Assembly: GCA_026399875.1 (NCBI GenBank)
Contig: JAPLQF010000042.1
Span: 248,009 to 312,008, forward strand
Source of the DNA: Burkholderiales bacterium
GTDB taxonomy: Bacteria; Pseudomonadota; Gammaproteobacteria; Burkholderiales; Burkholderiaceae_E
DNA length: 64,000 nt
Reading direction: 5' to 3'
This document shows positions 25,335 to 34,767 of the stretch, piece by piece (within the stretch, counting starts at the first letter, position 1; every line of letters starts with the position of its first letter). The position numbers and the translations under genes are program-made. The notes below the pieces were generated by a model. That model was not told the origin of the DNA. It did no database searches and saw only the letters and a list, made by a program, of their open reading frames with translations.

Positions 25335-27893
25335 ATGCTGCGCACCCTGATCGACGACCTGGACGGTGCACTGCGCGCCACGCGCATCGGCGAGTTGCTG
25401 CGCCCGCCCAGTGCCGGGCCGCTGCCGCGCAACGACGCCGACTCCTTCTCCCACTGGCTGCCCTACCGCGCCTGGCTCGAGGACCGGCAGGTCTTCGTCA
25501 ACCGCGACGCGCTGGGCTTCTGCCTGGAGCTGCGCCCGCAGTCCGGGGCGGACGAGGAGATGTCGCGCATCCTCACGTCCCTTTATGAGGCCGCACCCGC
25601 CGGCACCGGCATCCAGTTCCATCTGCTGGCCAGTCCCGACATCCGCGGCACGCTCGGCGCCTACGCCGACCTGCGGGTGCCCGACGAGTTCATCCCCGAA
25701 CTGAACGAGCGCGGTCGGCTGGGCCGGCACACCAATATCCACCGCACGCTCGCCCGCCGCCGGGTCGGGCACTACCTGCGCGGCGCCCGCCAGTCCCTGC
25801 TGCCCAACCAGAGCTATCTGCTCCGGCGCTTCAGGCTCGTGGCCAGCGTCTGCCTGCCCGGCAGCCCGGAGAACCTCGGGCGCATCGACGAACTCCTGCT
25901 GCTGCGCGACGGCATGCGCGCCACGCTGCACGCCGCCGGCTTCCCGTCGCGCCCATGGACGGCGGGAGACCTCATCAACTGGGTGTCCGCCCTGCTCGAT
26001 CCGCACAGGCAGGCGGGCGACGGCCTGCCGCTCACCTACGACGCCGGGCGCGAACTGCGCGACCAGGTGCTCGACCCGGCGACGATGCTCGTCATCCGAC
26101 CCGGCGGCATCACGCTGGCTAATCCGGTGGCCGAGCCGCAGGAGATGCGTCTGCTGTCGGTGCGATCGTTCCCACCGCGCTTTGCGCTGTGGAACATGGG
26201 TAGCCTGATCGGCGACCTCTACCAGGCCACGCTGCAGTACCCCTGCCCCTTCATGATCACGCTAGGCGTGCACGTGCTGGATGCCGAGGCCACGCGCAAC
26301 TGGGCGTATCTGAAGGCTGCCCGCGCCACCACCAACGCCACCAGCTACATGGCGCGCTTCCTGCCCGACATGCAGGAGCGCAAGGCCGACTGGGACATCG
26401 TGCTCAAGGCCCTGGACGACGGCCAGCAGCTGGTGGACCTGCAGCACCAGGTGACGCTCTTCGCCCCGCCCGAGGCCATGGCCCGCGCCGAACAGGCGGC
26501 CCGCTCGATCTTTCGGGCGCGCGGCTTCGAGCTGTCGCGGGACACGATGATGATGGCCCAGGGGCTGATCGGCTCACTCCCCATGACGCTGTCGCCGCCC
26601 TTCCACGGCGATCTCTCGCGCATGAAGCGGGTGAGCACCAAGACCTCGGCCAACGCAGTGCACCTGGCACCGCTGGTGGCCGAGTGGCAAGGCACCGGCA
26701 CCCCGGTGCTGATGCTGGGCGGCCGGCGCGGCCAGCTCATGCCGCTGGACGTGTACGACAACCCGGCCGGCAACTACAACGTGGCGATCGCCGGCACCTC
26801 GGGCTCGGGCAAATCGCTGCTGCTGAACGAGATCGCCATGTCGTATCTCGGCACCGGTGCCCGGGTCTGGATCATCGATGTCGGCCGCTCCTACGAGAAG
26901 GCCTGCCGCAACGTGGGCGGAAGCTTCATCGAGTTCACCGAAAGTGCAGGGATCTCGCTCAACCCCTTCAGCTTCGTCGAGGACATCGACGAGGACATGG
27001 AGCTGCTGCAGCCGCTGCTCGCCCAGATGGTCTCCCCACGGGAGGCGCTGGACGGCTTTCGGTACTCGACGCTGGGTGCGGCCATCAAGAAGGTCTGGAA
27101 GGCCAAGGGCCGCGCAATGACGATCACCGACATCCACGCGCTGCTGGCCACCGGGCGGCTCGACGAGGACGCCAACACGGATGCCGAAGGCGACCGCCGG
27201 CTCAAGGATCTGGCCGCAATGCTCGCGCCCTATGCGCGCGAGGGCACCTACGGCAAGTACTTCGACCGTGAGGCGAGCATCGATTTCTCGAGCGACTTCA
27301 TCGTGCTCGAACTCGAGGAGTTGAAGGCCAAGAAGGATCTGCAGACGGTGGTGCTGCTGATCGTCATGTACCGCATCACCCGCGAGATGTACTTCACCCG
27401 CGATCGCAAGAAGATCGTGATCATCGACGAGGCCTGGGACCTGCTCTCGGGCGGGGCCACCGCCGAGTTCATCGAGGCCGGCTACCGGCGGGCGCGCAAG
27501 TACAAGGGCGCCTTCATGTCCGCCACGCAGGGCGTGGACGACTACTACCGCAACCCGGCGGCCAAGGCGGCACTGGACAACTCCGACTGGATGTTCCTGC
27601 TGCGCCAGAAGCCCGAGTCCATCGAGATGATGGACAAGCTCGGCCAGCTCACCATGGACGACGCCATGAAGCGGCTGCTGCAGTCGCTGCGCACCGAGCA
27701 TGGCGCGTATTCGGAGGTCTTCATCCACTCGCCTGCCGGCAACGGGGTCGGGCGCCTGATCGTCGACCCCTACAGCCTGCTGCTCTTCTCCAGCCGGGCC
27801 GAAGACTTCAGCGCGATCAACGCGAAACGCGCAGAGGGTCTGTCAGTGTCGCAGGCCATCGACGCGGTGCTGATCGAGCGGGGACAGGCGTGA
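25335..27893 (+). CDS. traC: TraC, T4SS assembly ATPase (VirB4 family)
   Basis: Protein of 852 residues, full length. Walker A GTSGSGKSLLLNE lies near residue 487, Walker B KKIVIIDEAWDLLSGG near 692, and the RKYKGAFMSATQGVDDYYRN segment follows. The N-terminus carries the TraC-F-type domain (DSFSHWLPYRAWLEDRQVF). It powers pilus extension and channel assembly at the inner membrane. Confidence 0.95.
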   Translation: MLRTLIDDLDGALRATRIGELLRPPSAGPLPRNDADSFSHWLPYRAWLEDRQVFVNRDALGFCLELRPQSGADEEMSRILTSLYEAAPAGTGIQFHLLASPDIRGTLGAYADLRVPDEFIPELNERGRLGRHTNIHRTLARRRVGHYLRGARQSLLPNQSYLLRRFRLVASVCLPGSPENLGRIDELLLLRDGMRATLHAAGFPSRPWTAGDLINWVSALLDPHRQAGDGLPLTYDAGRELRDQVLDPATMLVIRPGGITLANPVAEPQEMRLLSVRSFPPRFALWNMGSLIGDLYQATLQYPCPFMITLGVHVLDAEATRNWAYLKAARATTNATSYMARFLPDMQERKADWDIVLKALDDGQQLVDLQHQVTLFAPPEAMARAEQAARSIFRARGFELSRDTMMMAQGLIGSLPMTLSPPFHGDLSRMKRVSTKTSANAVHLAPLVAEWQGTGTPVLMLGGRRGQLMPLDVYDNPAGNYNVAIAGTSGSGKSLLLNEIAMSYLGTGARVWIIDVGRSYEKACRNVGGSFIEFTESAGISLNPFSFVEDIDEDMELLQPLLAQMVSPREALDGFRYSTLGAAIKKVWKAKGRAMTITDIHALLATGRLDEDANTDAEGDRRLKDLAAMLAPYAREGTYGKYFDREASIDFSSDFIVLELEELKAKKDLQTVVLLIVMYRITREMYFTRDRKKIVIIDEAWDLLSGGATAEFIEAGYRRARKYKGAFMSATQGVDDYYRNPAAKAALDNSDWMFLLRQKPESIEMMDKLGQLTMDDAMKRLLQSLRTEHGAYSEVFIHSPAGNGVGRLIVDPYSLLLFSSRAEDFSAINAKRAEGLSVSQAIDAVLIERGQA

Positions 27894-28270
27894 GCCGAAG
27901 CGAACTCGCCCTGATCGTCGGGCTCAACGCTGCGCTGAGCCTCGCGCTGGTGCTGGCCGCTTCCTGGCTGCTGCCGGCTTCCGGGCAGCGCCTGGCCACG
28001 GTCGACATCGCCTCGCTCTACCGCGCCAAGGAAGGCCAGGTCACCGCGCAACTGCTGCGCCGGGACGCGAGCGACACCGACCGCGCCGCGGCCCTGCGCG
28101 AGGCTGCCGCCTTCGGCGAGCAGCTCGACCGCCTGGTGGCGCGCCTGCCGGCCGACTGTCGCTGTCTCGTCTTCACCCAGGGTGCATTGATCGGGTCCGG
28201 TGCCGGTAGCCGCATCGCCGATCTCACACCCCACCTGCGCCGGCAACTCGGACTGGAGGAGGCGCGATGA
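27890..28270 (+). CDS. trbI: TrbI-type T4SS protein
   Basis: Protein of 126 residues. An N-terminal membrane helix (about 5-27) is followed by VDIASLYRAKEGQVTAQLLR and CLVFTQGALIGSGAGSRIAD, matching F-type TrbI. In F, TrbI affects pilus retraction. ATGA overlaps on both sides show tight coupling with traC and the peptidase gene. Confidence 0.82.
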   Translation: MSRSELALIVGLNAALSLALVLAASWLLPASGQRLATVDIASLYRAKEGQVTAQLLRRDASDTDRAAALREAAAFGEQLDRLVARLPADCRCLVFTQGALIGSGAGSRIADLTPHLRRQLGLEEAR

Positions 28271-28872
28271 GTCCGACCGCAACCCCAAGCCCAAGCCCAA
28301 GCCCAAGCCCAGCCACGAGAGCGCTGCGCCTCGTGCGATCGCCGCGCATCCGCCTGACGGCCCTACGCGAGCGCTTCGACGCCGCAGGCTTTCGCTCCCG
28401 ATCCGTGTCGCACCTGCGCCGCTGGGGCCTAGCGTACGCCTCGGCCCTGGCCGGCGCCTTCTGGTTCCACAGCCATTACGCGCTCGGCCTGAACGCCACC
28501 CACAGCCTGCCGGGGACGCTGTACCTGATCGAGCGCGGAGCGCTGCCGCAGCGCGGCGAGCATGTCGCCTTCCGCTGGTCCGGTGGCGGCCCCTACCCGG
28601 CCGGCGTCACCTTCATCAAGGTGCTGGCCGGACAGCCGGGCGACACGGTGACCCGCGACGGCGCCACCTTCGTCGTTGCGGGCACCGCGCTCGGCCAGGC
28701 CAAGCCGACGAGCCGTCGCGGCGAGCCGCTCGAACCCGGCCCCACCGGCACCCTGCCCGAGGGTCGCTACTTCGTCTACGCGCCGCACCCCGACAGCCTG
28801 GACTCGCGCCACGCGCTCACCGGCTGGATCGCACGCGAGCAGTTCATCGGACGGGCCCGTGCGATCTTCTGA
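28267..28872 (+). CDS. trhF: S26 family signal peptidase (TrhF/TraF-type)
   Basis: Protein of 201 residues. A membrane helix near 60-75 is followed by the S26 motifs: NATHSLPGTLYLIERG with the catalytic Ser and VTFIKVLAGQPGD with the catalytic Lys. It is expected to process the pilin or other exported transfer proteins. The N-terminus has a Pro-Ser run encoded by four exact CCCAAG repeats (28284-28307). Confidence 0.88.
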   Translation: MSPTATPSPSPSPSPATRALRLVRSPRIRLTALRERFDAAGFRSRSVSHLRRWGLAYASALAGAFWFHSHYALGLNATHSLPGTLYLIERGALPQRGEHVAFRWSGGGPYPAGVTFIKVLAGQPGDTVTRDGATFVVAGTALGQAKPTSRRGEPLEPGPTGTLPEGRYFVYAPHPDSLDSRHALTGWIAREQFIGRARAIF

Positions 28873-29497
28873 CCGGGCCCGCATCGCGGCGCTCCTGCTC
28901 GCCGTCGCAGGCATAGCCCTGACCCAACCGGCCCACGCCCAGCACCTGGGCGTGATCGGCCCGGTGTACCCGATCGCCGAGCCGAGCCTGCTCGCCCTCA
29001 TCCAGTCCAAGCTGCGCGAACTCACCGCCAACGGTGGCCTGGAGCGCCTGCAGCGCGAAAGCCAGGCGCGGATCCGGCGCCAGATCGAAGATCCCGCTCC
29101 GGTAGCTGGCATCACTCGCACGGCAACCGCTCGGACCTTTCATTTCGATCCGAGCATCGAGGTGCCCTACCCGATCAGCGATGCCGAGGGGCGCCTGATC
29201 ATGGCACCGGGCACACGCGTGAACCCGCTGGACGTGGTGTCGCTGTCGCGCCCGCTCTTCTTCTTCGACGCCCGCGATGCCGAGCAGGTCGAGCGTGCCC
29301 GCCGCGAGCTTGCCGAGCACCGTGGCCAGGTGAAGCTGATCCTCACCGGCGGCTCCTACCTGGACCTGATGCGCCGCTGGAAGCAGACGGTCTACTACGA
29401 CCAGCAGGGCCTGCTCACCACCCGGCTGGGCATCCGCCAGGTGCCCGCCCGCGTCACCCAGGACGGCCGAAGGCTGCGCATCGATGAACTGCGCTGA
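28859..29497 (+). CDS. traW: TraW, periplasmic T4SS protein
   Basis: Protein of 212 residues. The start is set at GTG 28859, inside the end of the peptidase gene, because it gives the signal peptide MRSSDRARIAALLLAVAGIA ending at QPAHA. Family segments are LGVIGPVYPIAEPSLLALIQ, RTFHFDPSIEVPYPISDAEG, and PLFFFDARDAEQVERA. TraW works with TraU and TrbC in pilus assembly. Confidence 0.9.
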   Translation: MRSSDRARIAALLLAVAGIALTQPAHAQHLGVIGPVYPIAEPSLLALIQSKLRELTANGGLERLQRESQARIRRQIEDPAPVAGITRTATARTFHFDPSIEVPYPISDAEGRLIMAPGTRVNPLDVVSLSRPLFFFDARDAEQVERARRELAEHRGQVKLILTGGSYLDLMRRWKQTVYYDQQGLLTTRLGIRQVPARVTQDGRRLRIDELR

Positions 29498-30512
29498 CAT
29501 CCGACCTCGCCTGCTGGCCATGCTGCTGCTGATCAGCATGCTGCTCGCCCCAGCGCACGCCGCCGCGCCCACCGGCGGCGCCACCTGCCATGGGCGATTC
29601 GCCAACCCCATCACCGACATCTGCTGGAGCTGCCTCTTTCCGCTCACGATCGGCGGCATCGGCATCGTCTCCGACGACCAGCCCGACATCGGCAACCCGT
29701 CCTCGCCGGTCTGCTACTGCAACAACCCGCCCCGGCTGGGCATCTCCATCGGGTTCTGGGAGCCGGTGCGCATGGTGGACGTCACCCGGACGCCCTTCTG
29801 CATGGTCGGGCTGGGTGGCCTGTCGCTGGACCCCGGCATCGGCGCCCCGCGCGGCGCGCAGGTCGGGCACGACTCGCAGACCCGCAACAGCTTCTACCAG
29901 GTCCACTGGTACGCGAACCCCATCCTCGCCTGGCTGGAAGTGCTGCTGGACTTCCCCTGCCTGGAGCAGGGCTCGCTCGATCTGGCCTACCTGACCGAGG
30001 TGGACCCGCTGTGGTCCGACGACGAGCTCTCGGCCATTCTCAACCCGGAGGCGGTGCTCTTCGCCAACCCGGTAGCCAAGGCCGCCTGCGCGGCCGACTG
30101 CGTCGCGGCGAGTGCTGGTTTTCCGGTGGCCAGCCTCTTCTGGTGCGCCGGCTGCCAGGGCTCGATCTACCCGATGACCGGCCACGTCACCACGCACATC
30201 GGCGGCGTGCAGGCCTCGGTGCTGCTCACCCAGCGCATGACCGCCAAGATGCACCGGCAGCTCACCACCTTCGCCACGGCTGGCTCGCGGGGCCTGTGCG
30301 GCCCGTACCCGCTGCCCATCTTCGACAAGACCCACTACAAGCTGCAGATGACCTACCCGGTGCCCGCCACCGCGAAGGTCGCCGGCCAGTGCTGCCAGCC
30401 CTACGGGCGCACCACCATGATCTGGGGCTCCGGCAAGTCTTTCCCGGTCAGCGGCGAGGACTTCAGCTACCAGATCTTCCGCAAGAGGAACTGCTGTGTC
30501 GGCGCCTGGTGA
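29484..30512 (+). CDS. traU: TraU, Cys-rich T4SS protein
   Basis: Protein of 342 residues with a signal peptide (MLLLISMLLAPAHA). Diagnostic segments include CHGRFANPITDICWSCLFPL, CYCNNPPRLGISIGFWEP and LLDFPCLEQGSLDLAYLTEV. Many paired Cys residues fit a disulfide-rich periplasmic protein needed for DNA transfer. Overlaps traW by 14 bases and trbC by 17. Confidence 0.94.
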   Translation: MNCADIRPRLLAMLLLISMLLAPAHAAAPTGGATCHGRFANPITDICWSCLFPLTIGGIGIVSDDQPDIGNPSSPVCYCNNPPRLGISIGFWEPVRMVDVTRTPFCMVGLGGLSLDPGIGAPRGAQVGHDSQTRNSFYQVHWYANPILAWLEVLLDFPCLEQGSLDLAYLTEVDPLWSDDELSAILNPEAVLFANPVAKAACAADCVAASAGFPVASLFWCAGCQGSIYPMTGHVTTHIGGVQASVLLTQRMTAKMHRQLTTFATAGSRGLCGPYPLPIFDKTHYKLQMTYPVPATAKVAGQCCQPYGRTTMIWGSGKSFPVSGEDFSYQIFRKRNCCVGAW

Positions 30513-31275
30513 TCAGCGGGCGCAGCGGCACCCCATCGCATGCATCCAGCAGGCCGCATGCCTCGCAGCGTCGAGCGTCATCGCATTGCTTGCGGTCGAC
30601 GCCTTTGCCCAGGAGCAACCGACCGCCCCCCGCTGGCCCACCGCGCAGGAGATCGAGCGCACCAAAGCCGAGCGTCCGCTTCCCGCACCGGAAGCCCCCA
30701 TCCCGGCACCGCGCGCCCTGCCCCGCATCGGCCCAGGCTCCGGCGAGGGACCGGGCGCAGCTCAGCGCCCTCCCGCAAGCGGCGCCGGCATCGACATCGG
30801 CGTCCTGGCCCGTCAGGGCAGCCAGATTGGCGGCGCCATGAGCCCCGGAGCCCTCCCACCCCAGGAGCCCGCGCTTCGCATCTTCGTCACCCTGGACATG
30901 CCCCAGGGCAGCCTGCGCCGCCTCGTCGACCAAGCCGAGCGCTCCGGCGCGGTTCTCGTGCTGCGCGGCTTGAAGAACCAGTCGATGCGCCAGACGGTCG
31001 CTGCTGTCAGCGAGCTGCTCGGCCAGCGCAAAGCCGGATGGGTGATCGACCCCGAGGCCTTCGAGCGGCACGGCGTCGAGGCCGCGCCCACCTTCCTGCT
31101 GACCATCGGCGAGGACGCCCCGCCCTGCAGCGCCACCACCTGCACCGTGCCGCGCCCCTTCGTCTCGGTGTCAGGTGACGTGAGCCTGGACTACGCGCTG
31201 GAGCACATGGTCCGCCGCCATCCCGGCGCCGGTGCGGTCGCCGGCCCCTACCTCTCCCGGCTGCGCTCCCGATGA
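30496..31275 (+). CDS. trbC: TrbC, T4SS pilus assembly protein
   Basis: Protein of 259 residues starting at GTG (MSAPGDQ), with GAGGA upstream. A signal-like segment (AACLAASSVIALLAVDAFA) and a Pro-rich linker precede the TrbC thioredoxin-like domain (LRIFVTLDMPQGSLRRLVDQ to GVEAAPTFLL). Follows traU as in F-like operons, although in F the two domains can be fused with TraW. Confidence 0.87.
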   Translation: MSAPGDQRAQRHPIACIQQAACLAASSVIALLAVDAFAQEQPTAPRWPTAQEIERTKAERPLPAPEAPIPAPRALPRIGPGSGEGPGAAQRPPASGAGIDIGVLARQGSQIGGAMSPGALPPQEPALRIFVTLDMPQGSLRRLVDQAERSGAVLVLRGLKNQSMRQTVAAVSELLGQRKAGWVIDPEAFERHGVEAAPTFLLTIGEDAPPCSATTCTVPRPFVSVSGDVSLDYALEHMVRRHPGAGAVAGPYLSRLRSR

Positions 31276-32339
31276 AGAACCCACGCCCGGCACCTGTCCG
31301 ACCGCGGTTTCCAACTGCGACCGCCCGCGGCGTGCTCGCACGAGTCGCAGGAACAGCAAGAACAGCAGCCGTCGCAGCAATAGCAGCCGCCGTAATGCTC
31401 TGCCTGTCCACGCAGCCCGCCCAGGCCCAATCCCTCTCCGACGCCTTCAACCAGGGCGCAGCCATGGGCCGTTCCGGTAATGCCGCCGCCCGCATCCAGA
31501 TCAACCCGACCACCGCCCAGGGCACGGTGCCCGGCTACACCACCAGTCCACCGCAAGCCGCCTACTTCGGCAGCGCCGGGCTGGGCTCGCAGGCCGGCGC
31601 CGCGACCAGCGCCTGCGCGGCGGCCGGGAACGGAGCCACGACCGGCGCACAGGCCTGCAACGCGGTGAACTTCTCGCAGACCAACCCGACGCGTCGGCCC
31701 ACCTTCAGCATCGCCCCGAACGACCCGCTGCTCACGCGCGCCCGGACCATCACCGCCGACCCGCAGAGCATTGCCGGCAACATCGCCGGCACCTACAGCG
31801 GCTGCAGCGTGCAGACCACCACCACGCCGGACCGCTTCGAGACGGCGTTGTGCCACCAGTACCGCACCACCGAGACGCTCACCTGCGACAAGGTGCTCAT
31901 CGTCACACCGGTACTCACGCCTGGCTGCAGCGACGGCGAATTTCTCACCCGCGTCACCGCCGACCCCTGCCCGGCCTGCATCGACTACCTGGCCTTCGAC
32001 TTCAGTTGTGCGGTGGACAGCTACCGCATGCACGCTTTCACCCTCAACAAGGGCAGCGGCGAGGTCTACATGGACCTCGGCAGCCAGAACGTGCCCGGCG
32101 CGCTCAACACACAGATCCCGAAGACGCCCGGCCCGAGCCGCATCGAAGGCTTCTACTGCTACCAGACCTTCTACAGCCAGTCGTGCAGCGGGGCGAACTG
32201 CAGCATCGGCGCCTGGTTCGCCAACCCCTGCCAGGGCACGAGCTTCGAGGGGGTGAGCACCTTCGCCATGCCCACCCGCGTGAGCTTCACCGACACCTGG
32301 GACAACCAGTGCAGCGCACTGGAGGCGCGCGCCCGATGA
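31272..32339 (+). CDS. traN: TraN N-terminal half (mating-pair stabilisation), separate gene
   Basis: Protein of 355 residues with its own signal segment (AAVMLCLSTQPAQA-QS). It covers the N-terminal part of TraN: SIAGNIAGTYSGCSVQTTTT, HQYRTTETLTCDKVLIVTP and CYQTFYSQSCSGANCSIGAW, ending where TraN normally continues (SFTDTWDNQCSALEARAR). Outer-membrane TraN contacts the recipient cell. The stop overlaps the next start (ATGA), so the two halves are translationally coupled. Confidence 0.75.
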   Translation: MKNPRPAPVRPRFPTATARGVLARVAGTARTAAVAAIAAAVMLCLSTQPAQAQSLSDAFNQGAAMGRSGNAAARIQINPTTAQGTVPGYTTSPPQAAYFGSAGLGSQAGAATSACAAAGNGATTGAQACNAVNFSQTNPTRRPTFSIAPNDPLLTRARTITADPQSIAGNIAGTYSGCSVQTTTTPDRFETALCHQYRTTETLTCDKVLIVTPVLTPGCSDGEFLTRVTADPCPACIDYLAFDFSCAVDSYRMHAFTLNKGSGEVYMDLGSQNVPGALNTQIPKTPGPSRIEGFYCYQTFYSQSCSGANCSIGAWFANPCQGTSFEGVSTFAMPTRVSFTDTWDNQCSALEARAR

Positions 32340-33538
32340 AGCTGCTTCGCCTCGCCCTCGCTGCGATAGCGGCAGTAGCAGCAATAGCAGCCTCGCCCGC
32401 CTTCGCTGCCGACTGCGTCAAGGACGCCGAGGTCTGCGTCGAAGGCCCCGCCACACGCATCATCAGCGGGTACGCGGTCTACCGCGACTGCTGGCGGACC
32501 ACCTCGTCCTACAGCTGCCTCGCCGCCCGCAGCAACGACGACTGCCAGCCCCTGCGCGACCGTGGTTGCAGCCAAGTCGGCTCCACCTGCGTGGAGACCA
32601 CCCCGCAGGGCCTGTGCACGGTGTTCGAGCAGTCCTGGCAGTGCAAGACCGCCAGCGGCACCAGCAGCACCGTCACGAACTGCGGCGACCGGCGCTTCTG
32701 CCTGGACGGCAACTGCTTCGACACCTCGCACACGCCCGATCCCGACTTCGCCCGCACGGTGGCGGGCCTGGAGATCCAGCGCGAGGCTGGTCGCTACATC
32801 GACCCAGACACGCTCGAAGTCTTCAAGGGCTACGACAACCGCTGCCGCAAGAAGCTCTTCGGCCTGGTGAACTGCTGCAAGGGCGGCGGTGCCAGCGGAT
32901 CGCTCTTCAGCACGATGGCGCTGATCGCCGGTGCCGGCGGTCGGGCCATCGGCGCGGTGGGCTCAAGCTACACCTACGACGCGCTCTTCGCGGCCGACGC
33001 GCCGGACATGGTGATCGCCGGCTTCGAGGCGCTCTTCGGCGCGGGCGGCGGCAGCTCGGCGTTGGCGGGCCTGATCGCGGGTGAACTGTCGGTGGGCTCG
33101 TTCATGACCTCGCTCGTGCCCGGCCCCTGGACGATCGCCATGCTCGCCATCCAGCTCTCGGGGCTGCTGTCCTGCGAGCAGGCCGAGCAGGTGCTGGCGA
33201 TGAAGAACGACAACCGCCTGTGCCACAGCGTAGGCAGCTACTGCTCACGCAAGGTGCCCATCCTCGGCACCTGCCTGGAGACCACCCAGAGCTACTGCTG
33301 CTTCAACTCGCGCCTGGCCCGGGTGCTCAACGAGCAGGGTCGCGCCCAGCTCGGCCGCGGCTGGGGTGGCGCGAAGAACCCCGACTGCGCGGGGTTCAGC
33401 CTCGCGCAACTGCAGACGCTCGACTTCTCGCGCATGGACCTCACCGAGTTCTACGCCGAGATCGCCCCGACGCTGCCCGACGTCGGCGCACTGGCCAACA
33501 AGGCGCGCAGCCGCGTGAACGGCGCCATCGGGCCCTGA
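32336..33538 (+). CDS. traN: TraN C-terminal half, separate gene with own signal peptide
   Basis: Protein of 400 residues with a clean signal peptide (ALAAIAAVAAIAASPAFA-AD). The mature part begins CVKDAEVCVEGPATRIISG and YAVYRDCWRTTSSYSCLAA, the conserved Cys-rich TraN C-terminal region, then YCCFNSRLARVLNEQGRAQL and FSRMDLTEFYAEIAP. More than 20 Cys residues suggest many disulfides. With the preceding gene it equals one TraN of about 700 residues. Whether the two proteins associate is inference. Confidence 0.82.
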   Translation: MKLLRLALAAIAAVAAIAASPAFAADCVKDAEVCVEGPATRIISGYAVYRDCWRTTSSYSCLAARSNDDCQPLRDRGCSQVGSTCVETTPQGLCTVFEQSWQCKTASGTSSTVTNCGDRRFCLDGNCFDTSHTPDPDFARTVAGLEIQREAGRYIDPDTLEVFKGYDNRCRKKLFGLVNCCKGGGASGSLFSTMALIAGAGGRAIGAVGSSYTYDALFAADAPDMVIAGFEALFGAGGGSSALAGLIAGELSVGSFMTSLVPGPWTIAMLAIQLSGLLSCEQAEQVLAMKNDNRLCHSVGSYCSRKVPILGTCLETTQSYCCFNSRLARVLNEQGRAQLGRGWGGAKNPDCAGFSLAQLQTLDFSRMDLTEFYAEIAPTLPDVGALANKARSRVNGAIGP

Positions 33539-33547
33539 GGAAAAGCG

Positions 33548-33928
33548 ATGAGATTCCTCCCCAAACTGGCCTTGGCCGCCGCCTTTCCACTGGCGCTCTG
33601 CACCGCCCACGCGGCCGGCCCCGCAGAGAACACCCCGCGCCAGGCCGTCTCCGACCTCAAGCCCCTGCTCGCCCGCGCCGCCGCCGAGGGCAGCGCCCGC
33701 GGCACGCTCACCGGCGCTGGCGCGCAGGCCATCGCGCGCCGCTTCCAGACCGATGCCCCGATCGAGATCGACGTGCGCAGACTCCAGCAGCTACCCCAGC
33801 CCGGCTGCGGCCGGCTGGAGGTGACCACCCGGCAGCGCGACGTGACTCAGGCGGGCAAGCGCGGCGATCAGGAGATGGTCTACCAGATCAGCTACTGCGC
33901 CGATGGCCGATTCCCGGAGGAACGGTGA
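33548..33928 (+). CDS. Small periplasmic hypothetical protein of the transfer operon
   Basis: Protein of 126 residues with a signal peptide (LALAAAFPLALCTAHA) and GAGGAAAA just before the ATG. The mature part has one helical region and a C-terminal beta segment with two Cys residues (PQPGCGRLEVTTRQRD, YQISYCADGRFPEER). I do not recognise the family. Its position between traN and traF suggests an accessory of mating-pair formation. Confidence 0.75.
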   Translation: MRFLPKLALAAAFPLALCTAHAAGPAENTPRQAVSDLKPLLARAAAEGSARGTLTGAGAQAIARRFQTDAPIEIDVRRLQQLPQPGCGRLEVTTRQRDVTQAGKRGDQEMVYQISYCADGRFPEER

Positions 33929-34767
33929 ACGCGATCCGATCCGCCCTCCTCGCGGTGCTCGCAGTCCTGCCTGCGATCGCGGCCCATGCCGGCGAGCCGG
34001 CCACGGCACAGCCAGTGGACCAAGCGGAGACCGCCACCGTCTACTGGCAGCAGCACCGCGAAGGGTGGTTCTGGTACCGCGACCCGCTGCCCCCGAAAAC
34101 CCGCCCCGCCCCGAAGGCGCCAACCACCGAATCAAGGCCTCGGGAACTCGCCGACTTCGAGACCATGCAGCAGAGGCTGGAGACGCTCAAGCGTGTCGCG
34201 GTCATGAACCCCACCGACGACAACCTGATGGCCTACATGCGCTTCCAGCGCATGGTGATGGACCGCTCTCAGGTCTTCGCCGACCGCTGGCAGCGCCTGG
34301 TCTGGCGCGAACCCAGCCTCGACTACGCATCCGACGGTCGCCCCACCAACACCCTGGCCATCGCCGCCTTCGACGAGCGCCAGCGCGAGCGGGATACCGC
34401 CGCCGTGCGGCAACTGGCCACCACGCACGGCCTGGTCTTCGTCTTTCGCAGCGACTGTCCGTTCTGCCACCGCTTCGCGCCCGTCCTCAAGCGCTTCGCC
34501 CAGACCCATGGTCTGACGGTGCTGGCCGTGAGCCTGGACGGCGGCACCCTGCCCGAGTACCCCGACGCTCGCCCCGATAACGGCATCGCCGCGCGCCTGA
34601 ACGCCCGTGCCGTGCCGGCGCTGTACCTCACCCAGCCCAGCCGCCGCGAGTTCCGGCCGGTGGGCTTCGGCCTGATGTCGGACACCGACCTGTTGGAGCG
34701 CATCGCCGCACTCGCGCGCGAAGCGGACCCGGCCGGGCTCCCCAACCCATTGAGGACCACGCCATGA
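33925..34767 (+). CDS. traF: TraF, thioredoxin-like pilus assembly protein
   Basis: Protein of 280 residues. GTG start at 33925 overlaps the preceding stop; GGAGG is nearby upstream. Signal peptide, then the TraF signature YWQQHREGWFWYRDP, and a C-terminal thioredoxin fold with an active-site-like SDCPFCHRFAPVLKRF near residue 178. F TraF itself lacks a CxxC, so this one may be redox active. Acts with TraH and TraW in pilus assembly. Confidence 0.93.
   Translation: MNAIRSALLAVLAVLPAIAAHAGEPATAQPVDQAETATVYWQQHREGWFWYRDPLPPKTRPAPKAPTTESRPRELADFETMQQRLETLKRVAVMNPTDDNLMAYMRFQRMVMDRSQVFADRWQRLVWREPSLDYASDGRPTNTLAIAAFDERQRERDTAAVRQLATTHGLVFVFRSDCPFCHRFAPVLKRFAQTHGLTVLAVSLDGGTLPEYPDARPDNGIAARLNARAVPALYLTQPSRREFRPVGFGLMSDTDLLERIAALAREADPAGLPNPLRTTP

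Noticed and set aside
28284-28307. Hexanucleotide repeat as a phase-variation switch
   Set aside because: The unit is six bases, so changes in copy number would not shift the frame; it only changes the length of a Pro-Ser run.
33220-33924. Long N-terminal extension of TraF
   Set aside because: It runs across the end of traN and the small periplasmic gene in another frame; the signal peptide at 33925 marks the true start.
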